Part shown: one piece after another, positions 1-8,065 of the stretch
Layout: each line of letters starts with the position of its first letter
Position numbering within the stretch: the stretch's first letter is position 1
Assembly (NCBI RefSeq): GCF_002287235.1
Contig: NZ_LMVP01000057.1
Coordinates: 1-47,673 of the forward strand
Length of the DNA stretch: 47,673 nt
Source: Methanosarcina spelaei
GTDB lineage: Archaea > Halobacteriota > Methanosarcinia > Methanosarcinales > Methanosarcinaceae
Direction of reading: 5' to 3'
Notes under the pieces: model-generated
Seen by the model: only the letters and a program-made list of their open reading frames with translations
What the model was told of the DNA's origin: nothing
Databases searched by the model: none
Position numbers and translations under genes: made by a program

Positions 1-60
1 GTGTTAATTTGATAAGTGTTAATTTGATAAGTGTTAATTTGATAAGTGTTAATTTAATCA
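1..60. repeat. 15-bp tandem repeat, four units
   Basis: Three exact copies of GTGTTAATTTGATAA run from position 1 to 45 and are followed by a fourth, diverged copy (GTGTTAATTTAATCA). The array begins at the window edge, so its true length is unknown. It lies downstream of the minus-strand deacetylase-like gene. No coding frame is supported. Confidence 0.9.
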
Positions 61-141
61 ATTTATCATACATGTAAGAAATTAATCTATCTTAGTGCCT
101 CTGACGATTATTAACTGACCCCTATCTTATACCTGGTTTTT

Positions 142-1188
142 TCAATACCGCGGTTCAATATTGGTAGACCACCAGTTATATATTTCCTTTCCACTTGTAA
201 TCCAGGCTTTTTTACTGGAAACATATTTGAGGAATTTTTCGTAATATTTAAGGCCTTTTCCTTCAATAGATGTGTTATTGTGCCATAGAATCGTGATCAC
301 ACCATTATACTGTTCAACCTTATCAACAAGACTTTTTGTTAGTTCCCAGGCCTTTTTAACGTCAAGTCTCATGTAGTCTCTAAATAAAGTCCGGTCCATA
401 ACTATGAGAGGGAGCTCTATGATATCGATTTGTTTTCCGGTATTTATATTATAAGGCCTGAAGGGATGACACATACCGTTTCTAAAGCCTGCACAATCTG
501 GGTACCCGAATGTCGTATCATACTTAAAGTTTGCTTTGCTTAATAATTCCCATGTGTCCGGTACTTTAAACTTTAAATAGTGATTTCTGTACCCTATAAC
601 TTCTTTGCCTAATACTTTTTCAAGTCTCTGCTTTTTTTCTTTTATATCTTCCAGGCTGCTGTAGGATTTGTGCCCTCCATGTAATCCTACTTCCCATCCC
701 TGAGAGGATATAAACTTCAATTCGGCCTCAAGATCCTCTATTTCATAGTTGAAGTCTTTCTCTCCAGGCCTCAAGGCCAGAAAATAAAAGCTGGATTTTG
801 CATTATATTTTGCCTCCAGCTCCATTATTTCTCTAAAATTCCAGCAAGGGTTAAACTTCTTGCAAATTCTACAAAAGGGGGTCTTTATAGCATCTGTTAA
901 GTTCCCTTTAGCAAAGGCTTTGGCAGTTCCAATGATCGGGTAGAACTTTTCCGGATATATCACATCAATATCATGAGTAAGGCAGACTGCAAATTTTTTT
1001 CCGTCTGGATACTCAGGGTGTAATCCCTTTTCTACTAGAAACCTGGAAACTCTGGGATCAAAAACATTCCTCTGGCTACTTAGATAGTAAGGAAACCTAT
1101 CATGCTGGTCAGAAAAGGTCAAATTGTATTCTTCTTTTTTGCTAAACAGATCCCAGAGTTCATCGTTTTGTTTCAATTTCTCGATCAT
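142..1188 (-). CDS. Polysaccharide deacetylase-like protein (NodB-type fold), full-length copy
   Basis: A 348-residue cytoplasmic-looking protein with no signal peptide. The sequence shows the hallmarks of a polysaccharide deacetylase-like barrel: a first metal motif THDID at residues 71-75, GLHGGH at 168-173, GYRNHYLKF near 199-207, and a late LWHN motif at 301-304. The family hydrolyses N-acetyl or O-acetyl groups on sugars; the substrate here is unknown. The ATG at 1188 follows a GGAAGAG ribosome site. It is last in a minus-strand block behind four nucleotide-sugar genes, with 56 bp to the dehydrogenase, so it may act on a sugar intermediate or on the glycan. Close relatives lie at 34066-35106 (intact) and 42074-42666 (broken). 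Family assignment is firm; enzymatic activity is inferred. Confidence 0.85.
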   Translation of the reverse strand: MIEKLKQNDELWDLFSKKEEYNLTFSDQHDRFPYYLSSQRNVFDPRVSRFLVEKGLHPEYPDGKKFAVCLTHDIDVIYPEKFYPIIGTAKAFAKGNLTDAIKTPFCRICKKFNPCWNFREIMELEAKYNAKSSFYFLALRPGEKDFNYEIEDLEAELKFISSQGWEVGLHGGHKSYSSLEDIKEKKQRLEKVLGKEVIGYRNHYLKFKVPDTWELLSKANFKYDTTFGYPDCAGFRNGMCHPFRPYNINTGKQIDIIELPLIVMDRTLFRDYMRLDVKKAWELTKSLVDKVEQYNGVITILWHNNTSIEGKGLKYYEKFLKYVSSKKAWITSGKEIYNWWSTNIEPRY

Positions 1189-1244
1189 TTCTCTTCCTTT
1201 TCCAGATTTTAAAGTCTGAAGTAGTTTTTCAAAGAAATCTTAGT

Positions 1245-2678
1245 TTACATTAATAAATGTTCGTTTTTATCGCCTCTTCCAATCCCCTTATAGACAAAGC
1301 CCTTGCGAATAAATTCATCTGGTTCAACTATATTTCTTCCATCCACAATAACTGGGTTTTCCTTGCCTGTAATTCTCTTTACCCAATCGGCCTTTATATC
1401 AGAGTATACACTATGCCCTGCAAGAATAACCACAGCATCCGCGTTTCTGACAACATTTTCAAGATTATCCGAGATCTCAGTTCCTGGATAGTTCACGACA
1501 TAAGGGTCATGCACATTAACTGTCGCACCTTCCTTAAGGCAGAGGTCTCTATAAGGTTCTGAAGGCGTATTCCTCGCATCATCCGAGTCTCGGATGAAAG
1601 CCCAGCCGAGCATTGCAATCTTTGAGCCTTTCATCTCTTTTCCAATCCTCATAAGGGCTGCAATAGTCAGGTTGTACATGTGGACAGGCATGAAATCATT
1701 TACTTTTCTTGCGAGCACGTAGATTGAGTCTGCACCTTCTGGATAGTCAAGCTGCCCATTACCGATCTTAACTCCTCTCTCCAAGTGGTACGTATCCTTG
1801 GTAAGGCAGTGACCTCCAACGCCTGCTCCTGGCCAGAGTATAGCTCTTGTAATACCTTCTCCTTTTAGACTGTCTACACCAGTCCTTACATCGTACACGT
1901 TTATGCCCATGGCTTCACAGTAAAGAGCAAGTTGGTTGATTGCTGCAATCTGGAGATCACGGAAAGTGTTCTCTGCAGTTTTCGTTACCTCAGCTGCAGT
2001 TGCACTCATAGGAATTACTTTCCCCGCAGTTAATACAGGGGAATAGAGCTCAATAGCCCGCCTGGTACTTGCTTCGTTTATACCACCCACGATTCTATCA
2101 TGTTCTCTGATGTTCTTCAAAAGCCTGCCCACCATTACTCTTTCAGGTGCATGGGCAAGGGCAAAGTCTTCTCCGGCTTTCAGGCCTGATTCTTCCTCAA
2201 GAATCTTTTTTGCCATACCTTCGGTTGTGCCAGGAGTAATTGTGGACTCAAGAACGACGAGTATTCCTGGTCTCAGGTATTTTCCTACGTTTCTGATACC
2301 CTCAATAAGTGCGGAAAAGTCAGGTTCCAAATCTTTAGGATTTGCAAAAGGAGTTTGGATTGCAAGAGTGACGGCGTCAAGTTCTGATATTCTTGAAAAG
2401 TCGGGAGTGCATTCAAACTTGCCGGCTTTTACAACTTTGCTAATGAGGTCTTCCAGACCGGGTTCTTCTCCTTTGAGAGGACTCTCTCCACGGTTGAGCA
2501 TATCAATCTTGTAACTTGAGCTTTTTGAATTACGCTGGAAACCAAGAACTTTAGTAAAACATGGGGCATCTGCGAAAAGAACGGCTGAAGGAATACCTAC
2601 GTAGCCCATTCCAAGTACTCCTATTTTTTTTATTGGGCCTCTGTCAGCGATAAGTTTTTCTAATTTACTCATATTCAT
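1245..2678 (-). CDS. Nucleotide-sugar 6-dehydrogenase (WbpA/WecC family)
   Basis: A 477-residue member of the UDP-glucose/UDP-ManNAc dehydrogenase family, which oxidises C6 of a UDP-sugar to a uronic acid with two NAD+. The N-terminal NAD-binding motif GVLGMGYVG sits near residues 20-28. The catalytic cysteine lies in GGHCLTKD near residue 290, and the C-terminal UDP-binding domain is complete. Three starts lie close together: GTG at 2681, ATG at 2678 and ATG at 2672. ATG 2678 behind GGAAAG is preferred. The gene follows homologues of WbpD, WbpE and WbpB, so UDP-GlcNAc is a likely substrate (WbpA role). UDP-ManNAc (WecC role) is the alternative. It is distinct from the second 6-dehydrogenase at 30622-31905, which is the UDP-glucose type. 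Confidence 0.88.
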   Translation of the reverse strand: MNMSKLEKLIADRGPIKKIGVLGMGYVGIPSAVLFADAPCFTKVLGFQRNSKSSSYKIDMLNRGESPLKGEEPGLEDLISKVVKAGKFECTPDFSRISELDAVTLAIQTPFANPKDLEPDFSALIEGIRNVGKYLRPGILVVLESTITPGTTEGMAKKILEEESGLKAGEDFALAHAPERVMVGRLLKNIREHDRIVGGINEASTRRAIELYSPVLTAGKVIPMSATAAEVTKTAENTFRDLQIAAINQLALYCEAMGINVYDVRTGVDSLKGEGITRAILWPGAGVGGHCLTKDTYHLERGVKIGNGQLDYPEGADSIYVLARKVNDFMPVHMYNLTIAALMRIGKEMKGSKIAMLGWAFIRDSDDARNTPSEPYRDLCLKEGATVNVHDPYVVNYPGTEISDNLENVVRNADAVVILAGHSVYSDIKADWVKRITGKENPVIVDGRNIVEPDEFIRKGFVYKGIGRGDKNEHLLM

Positions 2679-2733
2679 CACTTTCCAAATTGTTTTTTAG
2701 ATTTTTTTTCAAATCCTTTTGTTTTTTTCAAAG

Positions 2734-2834
2734 TTTTTAAGATATTACTTCTTTGAGCTTTTAGATATTATTTCTTCAGATCTTTTAAGATATTACTTCT
2801 CTAGATTCTTTAAGACATTATTTCTTCAGATCTT
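2734..2834. repeat. Degenerate tandem repeat between two sugar-pathway genes
   Basis: The 160-bp gap between the 3-dehydrogenase and 6-dehydrogenase genes contains four imperfect units of about 24-26 bp, each carrying the core AGATATTA or AGACATTA followed by TTTCTT or CTTCT. They alternate in two versions, giving a roughly 50-bp dimer repeated twice. It probably expanded by slippage. Whether it affects transcription of the downstream minus-strand gene cannot be told. Confidence 0.7.
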
Positions 2835-2845
2835 TTTCCGGCTTA

Positions 2846-3781
2846 TTATCCTACTTCAATTAATCTTCCTTCCTCGTAGGACTTTATAGCTGCCATTGCC
2901 ACTTCAAGGGCGTGTTTTCCGTCTTCTCCACAGGGGTTAGGGCTTTTACCATTTGCAGCGCAATCTATGAAATATGTGAGTTCATTTTTCAGAGGTTCAC
3001 TATGTTCTACTTTGGCTTTTCTTATCCATTCGTTATCGTGTAGCTGTACTGTTTGATTAATGTAGTCCAGATAGGCAACCCCCTTAACTCCTATTGCTGT
3101 TAGCTGCCTGATCTTGTGTGGAGTCAGCCAGTTTGTTTCCACAACCCCTGCAAAATTATGGTCCATACGCAGAATAATTGAGGCATGATCTTCAAATGAG
3201 TGAATGTCTGCACCTGCAATAGCATAAACACTATTTATTTTCTTGCCGTAAAGATATGAAATTACATCTATGTCATGGACACCAATATCCAGGATTACTC
3301 CCACGTCTCTTATTCTCGGGTTATAGGGCCCTACTCGTTTGGTTGAGATCGAGACTATTTTTCCCAAAGTGCCTGAGTTTATAATTTCTTTGAGTTTTAT
3401 GACTGCAGGGTTAAAACGTTCGATGTGTCCAACCATAAGGATTTTTCCCGCGTTTTGTGCGGCTGCTATCATCAAGTCCGCATTTTCAGTTGTGTCTGCA
3501 ATCGGCTTTTCTACAAGGACATTTATGCCTGCCTCAAGAGCATCAAGTACAACTTGCTTATGCAGTTTAGTAGGTACAACAACACTTACCGCGTCAAGTC
3601 CTTCTGCTAACATTTTTTTATAATCTGTAAAGGCTTTTGTCTTGAATTGCGTAGCCATTGCTTCTACACGCTTCTGGTCTACATCCGAGATTCCGGCAAG
3701 CTCTACGTTATTCATTTCACTATAAATTCTTACATGGTTCTGTCCCATAGCACCTGTACCTATTACTCCTACTCTTATCAA
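2846..3781 (-). CDS. Gfo/Idh/MocA oxidoreductase, probable UDP-GlcNAc 3-dehydrogenase (WbpB-like)
   Basis: A 311-residue NAD-dependent oxidoreductase. It begins with a Rossmann motif (GVIGTGAMGQNH), has the family lysine in VEKPIAD near residue 95, and a DIGVHDIDV segment with the usual catalytic-region aspartate and histidine near residue 170. In methanogens and in Pseudomonas (WbpB), relatives oxidise the 3-OH of UDP-GlcNAc or its 6-carboxylate, giving the ketone for transamination. The longest frame starts at GTG 3790, but TTG at 3781 is better: it sits about 7 bp after GGAAGTGAG and yields the family-typical MIRVGVIGTG start. The aminotransferase that would use its product is immediately upstream. 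The reaction is inferred from context and family. Confidence 0.85.
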   Translation of the reverse strand: MIRVGVIGTGAMGQNHVRIYSEMNNVELAGISDVDQKRVEAMATQFKTKAFTDYKKMLAEGLDAVSVVVPTKLHKQVVLDALEAGINVLVEKPIADTTENADLMIAAAQNAGKILMVGHIERFNPAVIKLKEIINSGTLGKIVSISTKRVGPYNPRIRDVGVILDIGVHDIDVISYLYGKKINSVYAIAGADIHSFEDHASIILRMDHNFAGVVETNWLTPHKIRQLTAIGVKGVAYLDYINQTVQLHDNEWIRKAKVEHSEPLKNELTYFIDCAANGKSPNPCGEDGKHALEVAMAAIKSYEEGRLIEVG

Positions 3782-3826
3782 AAATCTCACTTCCTGGTTA
3801 TGAGAATGCAGTGGCTGGAAAAATGA

Positions 3827-4909
3827 TCAGTCCTTTGCATAAAATTCTTTGGTCGCTTCGATTATGTTCTGCAAATCGATTCTGGATAATGAAGGGTGCA
3901 CAGGGAGAGATAATACTTCTTCCGCTGCTTTTTCCGAGACCGGTAAGGAATCCGTGTATCCAAGTTCCCTGTAGAAAGGCTGCTTGTGAATGGATATAGG
4001 ATAGTGAACTCCTGTTCCTATTTCTTTTTCTTTCAGGAAAGTTGCCAATTGGTCCCTCTTTTCTGCTCTGACCGTATATTGGTGGAATACATGGGTACAT
4101 TCGGCTTTTGTTACAGGTAGCACAATTTCGGGTATGTTCTTTAACCCTGCTGAAAGAATCTCTGCGTTCTTTTGTCTGGTTGAGGTAAATCCATCCAGTT
4201 TTCCAAGTTGTACAAGTCCGATTGCAGCTGCAATATCAGTCATGCGCAGGTTGAAACCTAGCATTTCATGCAGATATCGAACTTTTGAGCCATGGGCCCG
4301 AATCATCTTTGCCTTCTCTGCAATTTCCTTCTCATCTGTAGTGAGCATTCCACCTTCGCTGGTTGTCATATTTTTAGTAGGATAAAAGCTGAATGCCCCT
4401 GTTCCGAAGCTACCCACTTTTTTTCCAAGGTATTCTGCGCCGTGTGATTGGCAGGCATCCTCAATTACAATGAGCTTATTATCATCTGCAATTTCCATTA
4501 TCGCTTTCATATCTGCAGGGTGTCCATAAAGATGAACAGGCAAAATAGCCCTGGTTTTTGGAGTTATTTTCTCCTTAATATTTTCAGGGTCCATATTGTA
4601 TGTGTCTAAATCAATATCTGCAAAAACAGGTTTTGCCCCGGTATAAAGGATGCTGTTTGCTGTTGCAATAAAACTGAAGGGACTTGTAATCACTTCATCA
4701 CCTTTTCCTATACCATGGGCAAGAAGCGCAATGTGTAAAGCTGCAGTTCCAGAGTTCACAGCAACTCCATACTCACAACCAATGTATTCAGAAAAAGCAA
4801 GTTCAAACTCTTCGACTTTTGGACCCTGTGCAATCATACCTGACCTCAGGACCTCTGTCACTGCATCAATCTCTTCCTTACCCATAAGGGGCTTGGCAAT
4901 TGGGATCAT
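3827..4909 (-). CDS. DegT/DnrJ/EryC1 family PLP aminotransferase (WbpE-like)
   Basis: A 360-residue sugar aminotransferase of normal family length. PLP-site features are visible: VNSGTAALH near residues 51-59, the pyridine-nitrogen aspartate in EDACQSHGA (Asp151), and the Schiff-base lysine in SFYPTKN (Lys179), followed by TTSEGGM. It transfers an amino group to a keto-sugar nucleotide. Flanked by a putative 3-dehydrogenase and an N-acetyltransferase, it most likely makes the 3-amino sugar in the route to UDP-2,3-diacetamido-2,3-dideoxy-glucuronate. The ATG at 4909 follows GAGGTT. A 4-amino-sugar role is possible in principle, but no 4,6-dehydratase is present in the window. Confidence 0.9.
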   Translation of the reverse strand: MIPIAKPLMGKEEIDAVTEVLRSGMIAQGPKVEEFELAFSEYIGCEYGVAVNSGTAALHIALLAHGIGKGDEVITSPFSFIATANSILYTGAKPVFADIDLDTYNMDPENIKEKITPKTRAILPVHLYGHPADMKAIMEIADDNKLIVIEDACQSHGAEYLGKKVGSFGTGAFSFYPTKNMTTSEGGMLTTDEKEIAEKAKMIRAHGSKVRYLHEMLGFNLRMTDIAAAIGLVQLGKLDGFTSTRQKNAEILSAGLKNIPEIVLPVTKAECTHVFHQYTVRAEKRDQLATFLKEKEIGTGVHYPISIHKQPFYRELGYTDSLPVSEKAAEEVLSLPVHPSLSRIDLQNIIEATKEFYAKD

Positions 4910-4970
4910 TTTGGAACCTCTTTTAATAATCTTGATAAAACTAATCTTACTTAGCTTGATTTTTACAAGT

Positions 4971-5639
4971 TTATATTTGATTCAATTCCTTTAAATCTTT
5001 TGGAAGTTCTTGTATTCTGGCAGGCACTCCAATTGCAAGTTTCCAGGCGGGAACATTTTTTGTAACGAGTGCTCCTCCTGCAACCATTGCTCCCTCGCCT
5101 ATTTCAACATCAGGAAGCAGGGTAGCGTTTGCACCTATAGATGCGCCTTTTCTCAAGAAAGGACCCTTCAATTCGTATTTCTTTCGAATTGGATATTTAT
5201 CGTTAGCCAGAACAGCACAGGGCCCAATAAATACATTGTCCTCGATAACAACATTGGTTGGAATGTAGACATTTCCCTGGATACTTACGTTATTTCCTAT
5301 TTTCACGTTTCCGTCTATAATAACATTAGTTCCAATAAGAACATTATTTCCAATTTCTGTATTTTCTCTAATCATTACGTTATGCCCGGTTTTGAAGTTT
5401 TTTCCGGTTTTTACGTTGGAAAATATCGTTGATCCAGCCCTTACCATTGAGTTCGAGCCTATCGTACACCCTGGAAAATCAAAGTTTTCAATTTCTATGT
5501 TTTGCTTCAGGATTTCCATCAGAATTCTGTGTTCAGGGTATCCTAGAATCACATTTTCCATTATTACCGTGTCTTTCCCAATTACAGAGGTTCCATATAT
5601 TTTAGAAGAATTGTGAATCTTAAATTCAGTCGAGTTCAT
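4971..5639 (-). CDS. Left-handed beta-helix N-acetyltransferase (WbpD-like)
   Basis: A 222-residue hexapeptide-repeat acyltransferase. Most of the chain is made of [I/V]-G-x-N/x-[V/A] hexads (for example [13 protein letters not shown]) that form a left-handed beta-helix. The C-terminal [17 protein letters not shown] segment is typical of sugar N-acetyltransferases using acetyl-CoA. The frame is open to 5702, but ATG 5639 sits right behind a strong GGGGGGAA ribosome site and gives the start [10 protein letters not shown]. It is the first gene of the minus-strand block. The likely job is acetylating the 3-amino group made by the neighbouring aminotransferase. Confidence 0.87.
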   Translation of the reverse strand: MNSTEFKIHNSSKIYGTSVIGKDTVIMENVILGYPEHRILMEILKQNIEIENFDFPGCTIGSNSMVRAGSTIFSNVKTGKNFKTGHNVMIRENTEIGNNVLIGTNVIIDGNVKIGNNVSIQGNVYIPTNVVIEDNVFIGPCAVLANDKYPIRKKYELKGPFLRKGASIGANATLLPDVEIGEGAMVAGGALVTKNVPAWKLAIGVPARIQELPKDLKELNQI

Positions 5640-6158
5640 TGTTCCCCCCGTTTTTCTGGTGTTTGTTAACCAGATAAACTTTCTGTTGGAGCATAAAAAC
5701 ATCCGCTTACTTTTTGTAGTTTTACATAGCTTTTCATTTCATAGTTTTTCATTTTTTATCTTCCCGATAACCGGGCTAAGTAAACCTCTCAGGACAAACC
5801 CAAGATATTGCTATTACTTTTTCCATCTTCATTTCTTGATTTTTTCTAACTATCCTTAGTTTTTATTTTAGAGGATTTTTTAATTATTTAATGATTTTGT
5901 TTATTTTTCTACTCTTCTCTTCTATCTTTTCAAGAATTATTTAATTTATATTTTGCGTCTATAACTTTACAATATAATTTTGATTCTTTGGTTGCGAACT
6001 CAAACTTACAGTATTTTCGTTATCTATTAAGGGAACTTCCTACTTTTTTCTAAAATTCGAGTTTAATCCTTTCTCTCCTGATGTTTATCAATTTGTATGA
6101 GGAGGATTTTTATATCTTATCGCGTATTGTTCCTGTAATATGCTAATCAACTCGAGGA
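5640..6158. other. Divergent intergenic region between the acetyltransferase and a small membrane protein gene
   Basis: About 520 bp of AT-rich DNA with no supported gene. It must carry the promoter of the minus-strand five-gene block, though I could not pick out a convincing TATA box for it. A short hairpin CCCGATAACCGGG occurs near 5763. A plus-strand TATA-like box is listed separately at 6107-6118. Confidence 0.6.
6107..6118 (+). promoter_or_regulatory. TATA-like promoter box
   Basis: TTTTTATATCTT lies about 45 bp upstream of the GAGGAG ribosome site of the small plus-strand gene at 6159, a normal distance for an archaeal TATA box with a short leader. It is assigned by position and composition only. 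Confidence 0.45.
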
Positions 6159-6422
6159 GTGCTGACTATTCTTACAAGTTTAATCACGTCTAACTCCGTT
6201 TCTTCAGGCATGCTCTCAGTAACTACCGTAACACCGGGAATTCCTGAAGGCGCATCTGTGGCTGCGGCAGTTTTACTTTTATTGCTTTTGCTCAGGGACT
6301 TCCTTCCTGCATCGAAACATTGGGGAAGTACGGTAAAGGTTTCTTTGAATATGGGAATTATTCCACTGATGTTTTCCTTTGGTGCAATCATTCTCTTCAA
6401 GGTTGTTGCACTATTTCAATGA
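6159..6422 (+). CDS. Small two-helix membrane protein, family unknown
   Basis: An 87-residue protein with two hydrophobic segments, a leucine-rich stretch near residues 34-47 and a second near 63-85. No known domain was recognised. It resembles the 92-residue protein at 32136-32414: both share [K/R]-[E/D]-x-L-x-A-S after the first helix, then MGI-x-PL leading into an F-x(4)-LF second helix. This likeness is the main evidence that both are real. A GAGGAG site overlaps the GTG at 6159, which is too close for normal initiation. The start could be CTG 6162 or the internal ATG at 6210. The function is unknown; it may belong to the cell-envelope programme by context. Confidence 0.55.
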   Translation: MLTILTSLITSNSVSSGMLSVTTVTPGIPEGASVAAAVLLLLLLLRDFLPASKHWGSTVKVSLNMGIIPLMFSFGAIILFKVVALFQ

Positions 6423-6597
6423 ATTTTCAGCGGGCGGCTGTCCAAGTGTCCGCTCGATTTCTATCTCAACAAAGTTTTGCGGCTTTACAGTGTACTGACA
6501 TTTTCACTCCACTCTGTTTCCATGAGAACTGAATTATAGGCAAGTAATAGGGGTCTTGTCTCAAGAAGTAACTTCTAAACATAATAACACTTTATTT

Positions 6598-6653
6598 AAT
6601 AATGCTTTTTTAATAATGCTTTTTTAATAATGCTTTTTTAATAATGCTTTTTA
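6598..6653. repeat. 14-bp tandem repeat, four units
   Basis: Four head-to-tail copies of AATAATGCTTTTTT, the last ending slightly short. It is a non-coding simple repeat in the gap after the small membrane protein gene. Confidence 0.85.
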
Positions 6654-6740
6654 AAAATCGTAACTGACTCAATTTCTGTTATAGAAGGCAATTTCAATTA
6701 TACTTGGCAGTTGATGAGTTTCATTTATTTCAGTCGAATA

Positions 6741-6922
6741 CCCCGCTAGCTTGCTGCGGGGATGGAAACTTCCCCGGTAACCGTTGATGACTATATTATT
6801 TATCAATTTCATTTTCGGTTGTTAACTTCTGATCAAACCAAACAGTTTGGGGTTATTACTTCCTTTAACGGAATTTTGAGCGGTGGCGCGAACATACCCC
6901 GTTGCTTGCAGCGGGGTGCGCC
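6741..6922. other. Pair of GC-rich hairpins, possible IS200/IS605-type end remnants or structured RNA
   Basis: Two related GC-rich hairpins stand out in AT-rich DNA. The first, at 6741-6761, is CCCCGC with a 9-base loop and GCGGGG. The second, at 6897-6916, is CCCCGTTG, loop CTTG, CAGCGGGG, and is enclosed by an outer GGCGC/GCGCC stem (about 6885-6922). Both are preceded by ATA and share the CTTGC loop sequence. No transposase frame lies between or beside them. Paired end hairpins are typical of IS200/IS605 elements, so this may be a non-autonomous remnant of about 180 bp. A structured RNA is the alternative. Confidence 0.4.
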
Positions 6923-7121
6923 AGCGCAGCTTTGATTTTTTATTATAGTGAAATACATTTTATATATCAACTCTCTGGTTAATTCTGGAAAATATGAAAA
7001 ATATGAAAAATATGAAAAATGCGAAAAGCATGGGGAACTGTTAATGTTTACTTTATTCTGTATTTCCATTATTATAGAAACATGAGTGAGTTTTTCTGAC
7101 TATATTATCGAGAATAGTCCA

Positions 7122-7146
7122 GAAAAAAGTTCCCGACTATATCGGG
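7122..7146 (-). terminator. Terminator-like hairpin after the CPBP gene
   Basis: Read on the minus strand, CCCGA-TATAG-TCGGG is followed by AACTTTTTTC. It lies about 75 bp beyond the stop of the minus-strand protease gene. Confidence 0.5.
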
Positions 7147-7220
7147 CTTTCGCTTTTGGTTTAATTTTCTTTGATTAAGCTACTTTTTCTTTTTCGGAAC
7201 ACGTTAATGGACATAGAGAG

Positions 7221-8063
7221 TTAAAGGAGAAGGGGAATAATCCCGAAAAAGAATACATTCATAAACCCATGAATTAATGCAACAAGCGGTAGGCTTCGGG
7301 TTCCGTAAAACAGGTAGCCTATAACAGCACCTACTAAAGTTATATAAAATATCTCGTAAACGCTCCCATATCCTGAATGCATTAGCCCGAATAAAATACT
7401 TGTAACTATTAGCGCTTTCCGGCCGCCTAATACTGTCTCTAATCGATTCTGCAGGATTGATCGGAAGATCATCTCCTCTATAGGGCTCACAAGAAGGACC
7501 ATAATTATGGTGAGACTCAGGAGGTTAAGGATTGAAAGATCCTGAATAAGAGGATTTTTTCCGACTATGATATATTCTCCTGCTCCTAATAAAAGGCCCA
7601 TGAATACTGATAACGGAATATATAACCCTATTTTTTTGAAAGTCACTCCAAGCTGCGTGCTAGTAAACTCCTGATTAATAGCTGCAATGCTTACCGGAAT
7701 TGCCATAAGACAGTATATGAAAATAAGGTTGTAAAGTTTCTCTTCATAGAAAATAGGCATTGAAAAATCCACCAGACGCAGGAGCGGTAGAAGGAGAAAA
7801 CTCTGATAGGTTTTCTGAATATCCTTGTTTTTTATATATATTATGGATAAGGAAAGCCCGAGCAGAACTAATGCATATATTCCCATAGCTTCGAGTTTTC
7901 TTCCCGAATATATCATCAGTTCAGCAAGAGCGATAGTTACAATCGGGATTGATAGATAAACCCATTTGTTTTCTATCTCAGGTGTTTTTTCCTTCAGATC
8001 CTCAGACATCTCCGTTTTTATGCCTCCCGGAGTCTCCACGTTAGCACTCTCAAATTCTCCCAT
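7221..8063 (-). CDS. CPBP family intramembrane metalloprotease
   Basis: A 280-residue polytopic membrane protein. After a hydrophilic N-terminus of about 35 residues come roughly eight membrane helices. The CPBP (Abi/Rce1-like) motifs are present in order: SPIEEMIFRS with the EExxxR signature near residue 195, FGLMHSGYG, then ALIHGFMN, supplying the glutamates and histidines of the metal site. Family members cleave membrane-associated substrates or act in protein maturation; the target is unknown. A GTG lies at 8069, but ATG 8063 sits 6 bp after GGAGGT and is preferred. The gene starts right at the stop codon of the DUF1616 gene, so the two are co-transcribed and probably translationally coupled. 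Confidence 0.85.
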   Translation of the reverse strand: MGEFESANVETPGGIKTEMSEDLKEKTPEIENKWVYLSIPIVTIALAELMIYSGRKLEAMGIYALVLLGLSLSIIYIKNKDIQKTYQSFLLLPLLRLVDFSMPIFYEEKLYNLIFIYCLMAIPVSIAAINQEFTSTQLGVTFKKIGLYIPLSVFMGLLLGAGEYIIVGKNPLIQDLSILNLLSLTIIMVLLVSPIEEMIFRSILQNRLETVLGGRKALIVTSILFGLMHSGYGSVYEIFYITLVGAVIGYLFYGTRSLPLVALIHGFMNVFFFGIIPLLL

Positions 8064-8065
8064 CC

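Larger units (their letters stand above)
6423..7220. other. Repeat-rich intergenic region without genes
   Basis: About 800 bp between a plus-strand and a minus-strand gene. It holds the 14-bp tandem repeat, the two GC hairpins, a 9-bp simple repeat (GAAAAATAT, about three units near 6988-7017) and the terminator-like hairpin at 7122-7146. Reading frames here are low-complexity and are not supported as genes. Confidence 0.6.

Noticed and set aside
1-60. The 15-bp repeats at the left edge as a CRISPR array
   Set aside because: The units are directly adjacent without spacers, so it is a simple tandem repeat.
6833-7069. A 78-codon minus-strand frame with a repeated HFSYFSYFSYF segment
   Set aside because: The segment is the translation of a 9-bp simple repeat and the rest covers the GC hairpin. 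There is no ribosome site.
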